Assembly (NCBI RefSeq): GCF_001463705.1
Contig: NZ_BBWH01000053.1
Coordinates: 1 to 64,000 of the forward strand
Length of the DNA: 64,000 nt
DNA from: Aureimonas sp. AU12
Lineage (GTDB): Bacteria > Pseudomonadota > Alphaproteobacteria > Rhizobiales > Rhizobiaceae
Direction of reading: 5' to 3'
Below, piece by piece: positions 26,429 through 34,220 of the stretch; positions within the stretch are counted from its first letter, which is position 1; each line of letters starts with the position of its first letter. The position numbers and the translations under genes are program-made. Under the pieces are notes generated by a model, which saw only the letters and a program-made list of their open reading frames with translations, had not been told where the DNA came from and did not search any database.

Positions 26429-26743
26429 ATGGCAAGGAAAGCCGAAGCCGATCCAGCCTGGCAGCGCATGCGCTTCTCGGCGTTCGACCAAGGAACGACG
26501 CCGGAGGTGACGGGCACCATCGAGCGCATCGGCGCCGATCTCACCCACGAGCCGCAGACCGGCCTGTCCTACTACACGGTGCGGGCCGCGATCGGCGCCG
26601 ACGAGGCGGCGAGGCTCGGCGCCGTGAAGCTCGTTCCTGGCATGCCGGTCGGGGCCTTCGTCAAGACCGGCGATCGCACGGCCCTGTCCTACGTCATCAA
26701 ACCGCTTTGCGATCAGTTCGAACGGGCGTTCCGCGAGGGGTAG
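26429..26743 (+). pseudogene. HlyD-family type I secretion adaptor, C-terminal piece
   Basis: 104 codons matching only the C-terminus of a periplasmic adaptor (membrane fusion protein): RFSAFDQGTTPEVTGTIERI, then TGLSYYTVRAAI, LVPGMPVGAFVKTGDRTALS and YVIKPLCDQFERAF. The membrane anchor and coiled-coil parts are absent, so it cannot work as an exporter subunit. With the RTX gene 2-3 kb away it marks a former type I secretion locus. Confidence 0.75.
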
Positions 26744-26819
26744 ATCTTCGGCATGGGACGGCGACGTGGTACCTCACGACGCCAGCGTGCTGCAGGCGTG
26801 CGAACCGGAGGGCTTGGCC

Positions 26820-27086
26820 ATGGAGCAACGCGATCCCGAGATCGAGGTGTCCCCGCTGTCGGGCAACGTGACACGGGATGGGGTGACGGTGGAGCTCGCC
26901 ATTTACCGGATGGCGGGTTCGAGCGAGGGCTGGACGCTCGAGGTCGTCGACGCCGCGAACACATCCACTGTCTGGGACGACCGCTTCGAGACGGACGACG
27001 AGGCCTATGCCGAGTTCCAGCGCTGCCTCGACGAGGAGGGGATCGAACTGCTGCTGGCCGGCGATGTCGCGCATTCCTTGCACTGA
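26820..27086 (+). CDS. Small acidic hypothetical protein
   Basis: 88 residues from the ATG at 26820, with GGAGGG about 9 bases upstream. Reads MEQRDPEIEVSPLSGNVTRD, then VELAIYRM...GWTLEVVDAANTSTVWDD and DEAYAEFQRCLDEEGIELL. Predicted alpha/beta, soluble, strongly acidic. I recall similar short proteins as common in Methylobacterium genomes, but no function. Confidence 0.6.
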   Translation: MEQRDPEIEVSPLSGNVTRDGVTVELAIYRMAGSSEGWTLEVVDAANTSTVWDDRFETDDEAYAEFQRCLDEEGIELLLAGDVAHSLH

Positions 27087-27243
27087 TCGGTCCGCAAACG
27101 GTCTGACGATAGCGCCGGGCCGACCCGCGAGGCAGGAAGCTCGCTCCGGTCTCGTCGCCTTCGTGACGGCGTCATGATCTGCAGGGGACGGTCGCCGAAG
27201 GCGGCAACCGCTCGGCGAGGCACGTTCCCCACGCGACGGCGGT

Positions 27244-27792
27244 TCAGAACGGCAAGTCCCACTTCCAGCGGTCCTGGAGGGGAAGCTTTCGGCGAAGCGC
27301 GAGCCGACGTTCCCGCCAACCCGGAGCCGTCGGGGTCGAACGCGTCGTCGGCGCCTTCGCGATGGCGGTGACGGGCGAAGACAAAGGCATTACCATCTCA
27401 TCCCGACGATCGCGAGGAGCGACCGTCGCAGCCTTTGAGACCTTCGGCGAGCCGGGTGCGTCGACATCCGACGCTGTGTCCAATTCCGATGCGGCCGACA
27501 CGACGGAGCGATCGATCGCCTCGCCAGGTTCGACATCCAGGGAGGGCGCTCTCGGCTCGACGCGTGCCTCGAGGATCCGTCCCCGTAAGCCGCTCTGGGA
27601 AACGGTCTCGATCTCGCTGGCATGGGACGGCTCGGCGGTGGGGTTCGCCGACGCCTCCGCCCGTTCACCGGCCAGGGCGAGCTCGCGCATCTGTCGGCCT
27701 GCGGTGCCCGTCCAGATCGAGGGCGGGGTCGCGGTGGATGGCCGCGAGCGGCGCTTGTGCTCGACGACAAAGGCTTTCGGAGGGCGTTTCAT
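27244..27792 (-). CDS. SyrB-like regulatory protein
   Basis: 182 residues. The N-terminus (MKRPPKAFVVEHKRRSRPST then PPSIWTG) and the ALAGERAEA stretch resemble SyrB-like proteins of rhizobia and methylobacteria, small basic proteins reported to affect exopolysaccharide regulation. The middle is Ser/Ala/Glu-rich and probably disordered. The C-terminus ends in a basic WRERRLALRRKLPLQDRWKW segment. It runs divergently from the MucR gene 190 bases away, a fitting partner. Confidence 0.5.
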   Translation of the reverse strand: MKRPPKAFVVEHKRRSRPSTATPPSIWTGTAGRQMRELALAGERAEASANPTAEPSHASEIETVSQSGLRGRILEARVEPRAPSLDVEPGEAIDRSVVSAASELDTASDVDAPGSPKVSKAATVAPRDRRDEMVMPLSSPVTAIAKAPTTRSTPTAPGWRERRLALRRKLPLQDRWKWDLPF

Positions 27793-27982
27793 GGAGGTCC
27801 GTCAGGAAGGGAATGGCATCGCAGGCTGCGGCACCGGAGCAATCTCGGGCCAACGCTGCCGTCACTGTGCCACCGCGCCCTTGCCCTCGCAACCGCGGTT
27901 GCAGTGCCTGACGCAATTGCCGGTTGGTTTCCCCGCATTCCTATGCGAACCCCTGGTCCGGTTTGGAATGGAGAGCCTTTGA

Positions 27983-28429
27983 ATGACATCGCAGACAGCC
28001 GGAGCGGCAGAGATCCTGGAGCAGACGGCCGAGATCACGGCTGCCTATGTCAGCAACAATCACCTGCCGCGCGAGGAGATCGCCGGTTTCATAGCCGGCA
28101 TCCATGCAACGCTTGCCACGCTCGGAACGCAGCCCGAGGCAGCACCCGCACCCGACGAGCCGCTCGTCCCGGCCGTGCCGATCCGCAAGTCGGTGACCCC
28201 GGACTACCTGATCTGCCTGGAGGACGGAAAGCCGTTCAAGTCGCTGAAGCGCCATCTGATGACGCATTACGAGCTGACGCCGGACGCCTATCGCCGGAAA
28301 TGGGGTCTTCCGGCCGACTATCCGATGGTGGCCGCCAACTATGCCGCCCAGCGCTCGGAACTCGCGCGATCCTTCGGCCTCGGACGCACGAGGTCGCCCG
28401 TCGAGACCGACGCGATGGACGAAGGCTAG
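27983..28429 (+). CDS. MucR/Ros-family zinc-finger regulator
   Basis: 148 residues. Family hallmarks: IAGFIAGIHATLATLG in the N-terminal oligomerisation part, VPIRKSVTPDYLICLEDGKPFKSLKRHLMTHYELTPDAYRRKW with the single cysteine and two histidines of a Ros-type finger, then GLPADYPMVAANYAAQRSELA. MucR proteins bind A/T-rich promoters and control surface polysaccharide, motility and plasmid genes. The next locus rightward is A/T-rich, a plausible target. Confidence 0.9.
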   Translation: MTSQTAGAAEILEQTAEITAAYVSNNHLPREEIAGFIAGIHATLATLGTQPEAAPAPDEPLVPAVPIRKSVTPDYLICLEDGKPFKSLKRHLMTHYELTPDAYRRKWGLPADYPMVAANYAAQRSELARSFGLGRTRSPVETDAMDEG

Positions 28430-28665
28430 GCAGACGTTACGCAGTTCCAAGTTGGCCAGCACCATCCGGTTCCGTTCGGATGGTGCGCAACGGTTCGGTC
28501 TGGTTTGGTTCGTACGAAACCCGTTATTGCACCGTTGGGAGGGTAGTTTCGCACGGCATACTCAATTTGAACCTAGTCGTAGCGAAAAGGCGTAGCGATC
28601 GTAAGCTAGCGGTTCTGCAGTGAATTTGCAGGAAACTTGTCGCTATTCAATGCGATCATCCACCT

Positions 28666-29874
28666 TTAAAATATAGACTCTTCTATCGAGCGCCGAATCA
28701 AAGACCTACCTGATCCAGATGCATTCTTAAACTCAACACTGGAGAAGTTTATGGTGGAGGCAGGAGCTAGCCTGTCGGAAAAATATTCGACACTTACATT
28801 TTTTGCTACGAGAGCCTCCGGTATGATTTTGCGTAAAATATCAAAAAGTGCTTGAACACCAACAGTTTTTGTAATGAATGACGAGCCGCCCGCTCTTTCC
28901 CAAAATACGCTATCGCAAGCTTTTGTAAAGTTTAGAACTACCGCATAGAGCAGTGCATCATTGCCGGCTAGATACGTACCACGCATTGGCGTGCGGTCTT
29001 TGGGACCCTGGCGTAAAACTGAACGCGTGCCAGGCTCTGTTGTAAGCATCGAATTAGTATCCCGCTTGGGATTAGCAGAAATTAACCTGAGTATTCCCTC
29101 AACTATCGTTGCGGTTGAAATATGCCAGTCTCGGCTTGCGTTCAATTCGGTAAGAGCCTGATCTCGGCGAGGTGAAATTGATATGCGTCCTTTAAGCGGC
29201 GATTCCTCCTGAGTGTTAAGACGTCGAGTAAGAAAAACAGCTAGCTTATCTGGCGACCATTTCTCTTCAGGCTCCTCATCAATATTGTATCCAAACAGTT
29301 CGTATGTAAGACTCTTATCAACCTGTTTTTGTGTTGAATTGATTGTAGCAAAAAGCTGAGCTTGATACGGCTTACTAAGTTCCATAAATATTGAGCATAT
29401 GAGTTGCATTTTCTTGCGGCTTGGATTTTGGATATTTCGAAAACCATCAAGACGATGCTGACCATCAATTATACCAGCAAGCTTCTCGGCCGTAGGGATG
29501 GTAAGCTCAAAGCATCCGTCTTCCAAGTGTTCAACTATCCATAAGGAATTTTGCTCTCCTTCATCTTCCTCAGGCAACTCTTCAGTCCGAATATGTCCGG
29601 TTTCAGCGTCGTAATTTGCAGCCAGGATGATAGAGTTGGGGAAGGCCGAGTCGGTTCGGCCAATATAATCCTCAATTTGTGGCTGCCGAGAACTAGAACG
29701 TGCCCTCTGGGTACCTTCAACCCTGTAGCCCGCTTTCTCATCTTCTCTTGCTCGGAGTCGGTCGCTGAACGCCACGTCCAACAAAACGTTCGCAGGGATG
29801 ATAGCGACATAATATGTGCCTAGCGGCTGAACGACCTGCAAAGCTTTTGTTTTAAAAGGATACACAGTGGTCAT
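28666..29874 (-). CDS. dndB: DGQHR-domain protein, DndB-like
   Basis: 402 residues of low GC. The DGQHR motif (IIDGQHRLDGFRNI, about residues 137-150) and the downstream LFATINSTQKQVDKSL block define the DndB/DGQHR family. DndB is a DNA-binding repressor and modulator of phosphorothioation operons. It is co-oriented with the membrane-protein gene (four-base overlap) and divergent from the dndC-to-tusA operon. Divergence from textbook DndB is considerable, so a DGQHR cousin with another role remains possible. Confidence 0.72.
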   Translation of the reverse strand: MTTVYPFKTKALQVVQPLGTYYVAIIPANVLLDVAFSDRLRAREDEKAGYRVEGTQRARSSSRQPQIEDYIGRTDSAFPNSIILAANYDAETGHIRTEELPEEDEGEQNSLWIVEHLEDGCFELTIPTAEKLAGIIDGQHRLDGFRNIQNPSRKKMQLICSIFMELSKPYQAQLFATINSTQKQVDKSLTYELFGYNIDEEPEEKWSPDKLAVFLTRRLNTQEESPLKGRISISPRRDQALTELNASRDWHISTATIVEGILRLISANPKRDTNSMLTTEPGTRSVLRQGPKDRTPMRGTYLAGNDALLYAVVLNFTKACDSVFWERAGGSSFITKTVGVQALFDILRKIIPEALVAKNVSVEYFSDRLAPASTINFSSVEFKNASGSGRSLIRRSIEESIF

Positions 29875-30440
29875 AGTTGGAACCCGCTCGTATCGCCTTG
29901 TAAATCAGCGCCGGGGTCAACGCCTCCAGTTGGTGCATCTATAGATGGCTCGTCATAGAGGCCTGCGTTATCGGCGTTCGATATCCACCACACCCAAAGA
30001 GAAAAAATGCAGAATACAACAACAGAAAACCACGACAATTTTGACGAATGCGCTGCAAATCCATTCAGATAAACTGCAAATCCAAAAGTTACCATGAGAA
30101 ATATGAACGATATTGCTTGAAGTCTGCGATTCACTGTTTGCTCGAACATCATCTGCATGACAGACGCACCGATTAGCGCAGGAAAAAATGTTGCCAATGA
30201 AGCATAAATCCCTGAAGCGTTTGATGAAGACCCAGTATAATAGTACTTTAGAAGCTCACTAATAATACCAATTCCACCGAGAATACAAACCGCGCCGGCG
30301 AAATAGCACCAATAAACAACCTCTAGCCTGGGTTTTTTTGTCCTACGTTTGATCTCGCCCCATACCAGTTTGAACCCATTCACAGGGCCAGCGCCCCCTC
30401 CGACCACGCTCAAGCCCCACCTCGCCTGTATGGATCCCAC
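29871..30440 (-). CDS. Four-helix membrane protein next to DndB-like gene
   Basis: Up to 189 residues, start uncertain (the GTG at 30440 or an internal GTG). Four hydrophobic segments: YWCYFAGAVCILGGIGII, YASLATFFPALIGASVM, AISFIFLMVTFGFAVYL and FSVVVFCIFSLWVWWI. The C-terminal tail is short, acidic and glycine-rich. No family recognised. It begins the leftward A/T-rich pair and is translationally coupled to the DGQHR gene, so they probably act together; a membrane effector or sensor is possible. Confidence 0.6.
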   Translation of the reverse strand: MGSIQARWGLSVVGGGAGPVNGFKLVWGEIKRRTKKPRLEVVYWCYFAGAVCILGGIGIISELLKYYYTGSSSNASGIYASLATFFPALIGASVMQMMFEQTVNRRLQAISFIFLMVTFGFAVYLNGFAAHSSKLSWFSVVVFCIFSLWVWWISNADNAGLYDEPSIDAPTGGVDPGADLQGDTSGFQL

Positions 30441-30512
30441 CGTATAAGTTGTGCACAGTCGCTAGCAAACGACCCTATTCGTCAAGGGTCACGGCGTGCG
30501 ACATAGCACAAA

Positions 30513-30540
30513 GGTGTTTTGTGGTGCATTTTGGTGCTGC
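30513..30540 (+). promoter_or_regulatory. Three GGTG repeats at 10-bp spacing, candidate RHH operator
   Basis: GGTG occurs at 30513, 30523 and 30533, one DNA turn apart and on the same face, 27 bases before the ATG of the ribbon-helix-helix gene. Ribbon-helix-helix proteins commonly bind such tandem half-sites in their own promoter. The site also lies in the divergent promoter region of the DGQHR pair. Confidence 0.5.
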
Positions 30541-30562
30541 GGATCAACGATTGGAGGCTGTC

Positions 30563-30775
30563 ATGGCGCGGCCCAAGGGAAAGAAGGGGTTAGTGCGGAT
30601 GTCCGTCAGTTTGGACGTGCAGGCCCACTCCGAACTTTGTCGCATGGCGTCCGATTTAAATTTATCGGCGGCTTGGCTTGTCCGTCGTGCGGTTTCTGAA
30701 TTCGTAAGTCGTCAGGAGAAGCTGGAACAAGCTGAGCTTCCACTCGGATTTCACTCTGAAAAAAGCCCGCATTGA
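30563..30775 (+). CDS. Ribbon-helix-helix regulator of the dnd operon
   Basis: 70 residues from the ATG at 30563 (GGAGG five bases upstream), rather than the longer frame from 30449. The beta strand VRMSVSLDVQAHSELCRMAS and helices DLNLSAAWLVRRAVSEFVSR form an Arc/CopG-like fold. Its stop at 30775 directly abuts the ATG of dndC, so it heads the operon and likely autoregulates it. Confidence 0.7.
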   Translation: MARPKGKKGLVRMSVSLDVQAHSELCRMASDLNLSAAWLVRRAVSEFVSRQEKLEQAELPLGFHSEKSPH

Positions 30776-31915
30776 ATGCCCCACTCGCTAGCCATTTTCG
30801 ATGAGGTTCCATCTATCGAGGAAACGTGGGCATCCATCGTTTCCTCGATCCGCGCCGAGTATCTATCAGAGACGCAGGCATACCCGTGGATCATCGGTTT
30901 CTCCGGGGGCAAAGACAGCACCGTCGTCACGCACGCGGTGTTCGAGGCTCTTCTCCAGATCTCGCCATCCCGGCGGACGCGTCCGGTTCATCTCGTCTCG
31001 AATGATACGATGGTCGAGTCTCCTCTCGTCATCGCGCATCTGGATGTCGTCACCCAACGGATCGCAGAAGCGGCTGATGGGCTGGGACTTCCCATCACTG
31101 TCGCGCGGACGAAGCCAGATCCCGATAAGACGTTCTGGGTGCTGCTCATCGGCAAAGGCTACCCAAGCCCCAACATGACCATGCGCTGGTGCACGGATCG
31201 GCTGAAGATTCAGCCGACCAGCGGCTACATCAAAGGCCAAGTCTCAGAGTCCGGCGCGGCGATCGTTCTCCTCGGCGTGCGTCGCGACGAAAGCCAGTCG
31301 CGTCAGAAATCAATCGATCGCTGGCGGAATGCTCGCGGTAGCAATCTGTCTCCGCATGAGCGCCTGCCGGGCGCTCTCATCTACCGGCCGATCGTCGATC
31401 TCGCGGTCGAGGACGTTTGGGAGATCCTTGGGACCTGCCACGCTCCTTGGGGCGGTGATCACACGGCCCTCATCAAGCTGTATCGCGACGCCGAAGGCGG
31501 CGAATGCCCTGTCGTGTTAAGCGTTGACGAGGCGCCTGGCTGTGGGACCGCGAACAGCCGTTTTGGCTGTTGGACCTGCACGGTGGTCGAAAAGGACAAG
31601 AGTCTGCAAGGGTTCGTGGATGCGGGCCAACACCATTACGTGCCTCTCCTTGGCTTCCGTGACTGGCTGCGTTCGATCCGAAACAAGCCGGAGATGCGTC
31701 AGATCGTTCGCCGGAACGGCAAGGTGTCGTTCAGTCCGGACGGAAAACACATTCCAGGCCCGTTCACAGTCCAGGCCCGGCGCGAAATCCTGGCACGCCT
31801 TCTCGACGTGCAAAGCCAATTTGGCGCTCCCCTCATCACCGACGATGAGGTTCATCGCATCCATCAGCATTGGTCGGAAGAACTTCAAACCCAAGGTGCG
31901 CTAGCGAATGTCTGA
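30776..31915 (+). CDS. dndC: DndC, PAPS-reductase-like phosphorothioation protein
   Basis: 379 residues. P-loop of the PP-ATPase type, FSGGKDSTVV (Ser43 to Thr49), followed by HLVSNDTMVE and MTMRWCTDRLKIQP. The cysteines of RWCTD and of CGTANSRFGCWTC are the expected ligands for the [4Fe-4S] cluster. DndC adenylates or otherwise activates the backbone and hands over sulfur in the DndCDE modification complex. Its stop overlaps the next small gene by eight bases. Complete by length and motifs. Confidence 0.92.
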   Translation: MPHSLAIFDEVPSIEETWASIVSSIRAEYLSETQAYPWIIGFSGGKDSTVVTHAVFEALLQISPSRRTRPVHLVSNDTMVESPLVIAHLDVVTQRIAEAADGLGLPITVARTKPDPDKTFWVLLIGKGYPSPNMTMRWCTDRLKIQPTSGYIKGQVSESGAAIVLLGVRRDESQSRQKSIDRWRNARGSNLSPHERLPGALIYRPIVDLAVEDVWEILGTCHAPWGGDHTALIKLYRDAEGGECPVVLSVDEAPGCGTANSRFGCWTCTVVEKDKSLQGFVDAGQHHYVPLLGFRDWLRSIRNKPEMRQIVRRNGKVSFSPDGKHIPGPFTVQARREILARLLDVQSQFGAPLITDDEVHRIHQHWSEELQTQGALANV

Positions 31916-32123
31916 CGCCACGCTCGAAGAGATCAATCTCAGTGACCTGCCGCTATGGGCGGATAAAGAGGCCACCGCGATCCTGGAAGGGATTGCAGCC
32001 GAGCACGGGGTGCCCGTGGACGTTCTGACTGAGCTGGTTGGATTGCAGCGCGCAAGACAGCACCAAGAGCGTGCTGCCGGCATCAATCAACGGATCGAGG
32101 AGATCCTGGGGCGAATGGACTGA
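31908..32123 (+). CDS. Small protein of DNA-modification operons
   Basis: 71 residues overlapping the end of dndC. Sequence core LPLWADKEATAILEGIAAEH then VPVDVLTELVGLQRARQHQERAAGI and EILGRMD: two helices with an amphipathic, arginine-rich second half. A small protein in this position, between dndC and dndD, is known in many dnd operons and is annotated as associated with DNA modification, without a settled role. Likely a subunit or assembly factor. Confidence 0.75.
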   Translation: MSDATLEEINLSDLPLWADKEATAILEGIAAEHGVPVDVLTELVGLQRARQHQERAAGINQRIEEILGRMD

Positions 32124-32150
32124 TGAGATCGCATCAAACGGGAGGCGTCG

Positions 32151-34220
32151 ATGTGGATCTCTAAAATCGAGTTGGTCTGCTTCAAATCATATCAGCGCCA
32201 GGAGTTCGAGTTCCCACAACCCGAGGGTGGTCGGAACATCGTTCTTGTGGGGGGTCTGAACGGTTACGGAAAGACCTCCATTCTGGAGGCCATCTACCTG
32301 TGCCTGTATGGCAAGGATGCGATGGCCCACCTAGCGCGCGCCGGTTTAAAGACGGACGAGAAGAAGGGCTATCCGACCTTCCTCGAAAAGGCTTTCAACG
32401 GAGAGGCGCTAAGGGCGGGGCAGGACACCATGACGGTGCGCGTCGTTGTCCAGCGCACCAAAACCAAAGGCGCCGAAATCACGCGCAAATGGTACTTTCG
32501 GTCGAACGGCACGTGGACCGACGAGGAAACCACGTATCGGGAGATCGTTCGCGGCGTACCGGAAATGCCGCGATCGGACGGGCGAAATGGCTTCCACCTT
32601 TCCGAGGTGCTCGACGAATTTTTCGTACCGGCTCACATCGCTCCTTTCTTCTTCTTCGATGGTGAAGAGGTCAAAAAACTCGCCGATCAGAACCGGATCG
32701 AACAGGTTAAGCAGGGTTTGGAAGGCCTTCTCGGTGTTGTGCTCCTGCGCTCGCTCACAGAGCGCCTCCGCAGTTTTGAGCGCTCCAAGCGTGATGGCGT
32801 TGCCAACGTCGACGAGGACCGCCTTCAGAGCCTCTATACGCAGCTGACCGAGAATGAGCGTCAGGCTTCAGAACTGGCGCGTAAGGGCGTCGAGACGAAA
32901 GCGGACCGTGAGGCTCTAGAGGGCGAATTCCAATCGCTCTTGGAGCGTGTCACATCGCTTGGTGGTGGAGGTGGCGATACCGCGACCTACAAGGACCTGA
33001 TCGAAGAGCGAGAGCAGGTGCGTAACCGCCTTCGGGAAACTCACCGCCGGATGGAAGAGGTTCTGGCTGGACGGCTACCGCTTCATCTCGTGTCCAAGGA
33101 CGTGTTCACGACCTTCAAAACCCAGCTCGAGGAAGAGGTTCGCTACTTCCAGTGGGAAGGGGAGAAGCGTGCCTTGGAACCGCGTCAGCGCGAGTTTGAA
33201 AGCGCCTACGACAAACAGACCGAGCGCCCCATCAACCCACCGCTGACAGCGGAGCAGGAGGGGGTCGTAAAGTCGCGAATCCAGGCCGCGTGGGAAAGCC
33301 TATTTTCGCCGATACCGGACGACTGCGCGGATGAGATCATCTACGACTTCCTCTCGATCGAGCAGCGCACGCAAACGCTGGCAGCTCTCGCCGGCTCCTC
33401 GCTTGGAATGCAGGAAATCCAGGAAGTTCTACGGCAGCAAAGCGAGGCGGACGAGCGCATCAACGATCTCGGACGCAAAATCTCCCGCCTTGAAGGCATC
33501 GATCGCGACGGCACTCTCACCGCTCTACGGGCAGAGCTTAAGACGGTTCAGGACCGGCGAACCGAACTCGACGAAACCTGGCGAACCGATGAGCGGCGAA
33601 CCGTCGCCTTAGAGGCCCAAATCAGTTCGCAGCGCGCCGAGTATGAGCGCGAGAGGAAGAAGCTCGACGACTCCTCGCCGTCGCGCGAGATCATCGATCG
33701 TTCCGAGCGCGTGCGCCGCGTCATTGATGCCGTGATCCCCGCCCTTTTCCCGCTGAAGGTGAAGGAACTGGCGAGCAGCATGACGCAGGTCTACAAACAG
33801 CTCGCGCACAAAGGTCAGGTCGCCAAGATCGAGATTGGTGATGATGGATCGACGACGATCCTCAGCAAATCCGGCAAGGCTCTGACGTTCGATCGGTCCG
33901 CTGGCGAAAATCAGATCTTTGCCACAGCCCTTATCGCAGGGTTGGCGAAGGTCTCAGGCGTTCGCGCGCCATTGGTGGTCGATACGCCGCTTGGCCGGTT
34001 GGACAGCCGGCATCGTCAGAACATTCTTGGCTACTGGACGAGCGATAAGAACCGTCAGGTCATCCTCCTCAGTCAGGACGAGGAGATCGATGCGGATTTT
34101 GAGAAGCGGCTGCGCAAGTCCGTCTCCAAGACGTACCTGCTGAACCACATCGATGTCGGCGATGGAGTTGGACGTACGACCGCCATCCCGGATGCCTACT
34201 TCGCGGAGCGCGGCGAATGA
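32151..34220 (+). CDS. dndD: DndD, SMC-like ATPase of phosphorothioation
   Basis: 689 residues, normal DndD length. Walker A in GGLNGYGKTSILEAIYLCLYG (about 34-54), the DndD-specific IAPFFFFDGEEVKKLA (about 165-180), long coiled coils (about 210-560) and a C-terminal half with RSAGENQIFATALI (signature) and APLVVDTPLGRLDSRHRQNIL (Walker B and D loop). Provides the ATP-driven DNA-opening or nicking step together with DndC and DndE. Starts 28 bases after the small gene; its stop overlaps the next gene by four bases. Confidence 0.93.
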   Translation: MWISKIELVCFKSYQRQEFEFPQPEGGRNIVLVGGLNGYGKTSILEAIYLCLYGKDAMAHLARAGLKTDEKKGYPTFLEKAFNGEALRAGQDTMTVRVVVQRTKTKGAEITRKWYFRSNGTWTDEETTYREIVRGVPEMPRSDGRNGFHLSEVLDEFFVPAHIAPFFFFDGEEVKKLADQNRIEQVKQGLEGLLGVVLLRSLTERLRSFERSKRDGVANVDEDRLQSLYTQLTENERQASELARKGVETKADREALEGEFQSLLERVTSLGGGGGDTATYKDLIEEREQVRNRLRETHRRMEEVLAGRLPLHLVSKDVFTTFKTQLEEEVRYFQWEGEKRALEPRQREFESAYDKQTERPINPPLTAEQEGVVKSRIQAAWESLFSPIPDDCADEIIYDFLSIEQRTQTLAALAGSSLGMQEIQEVLRQQSEADERINDLGRKISRLEGIDRDGTLTALRAELKTVQDRRTELDETWRTDERRTVALEAQISSQRAEYERERKKLDDSSPSREIIDRSERVRRVIDAVIPALFPLKVKELASSMTQVYKQLAHKGQVAKIEIGDDGSTTILSKSGKALTFDRSAGENQIFATALIAGLAKVSGVRAPLVVDTPLGRLDSRHRQNILGYWTSDKNRQVILLSQDEEIDADFEKRLRKSVSKTYLLNHIDVGDGVGRTTAIPDAYFAERGE

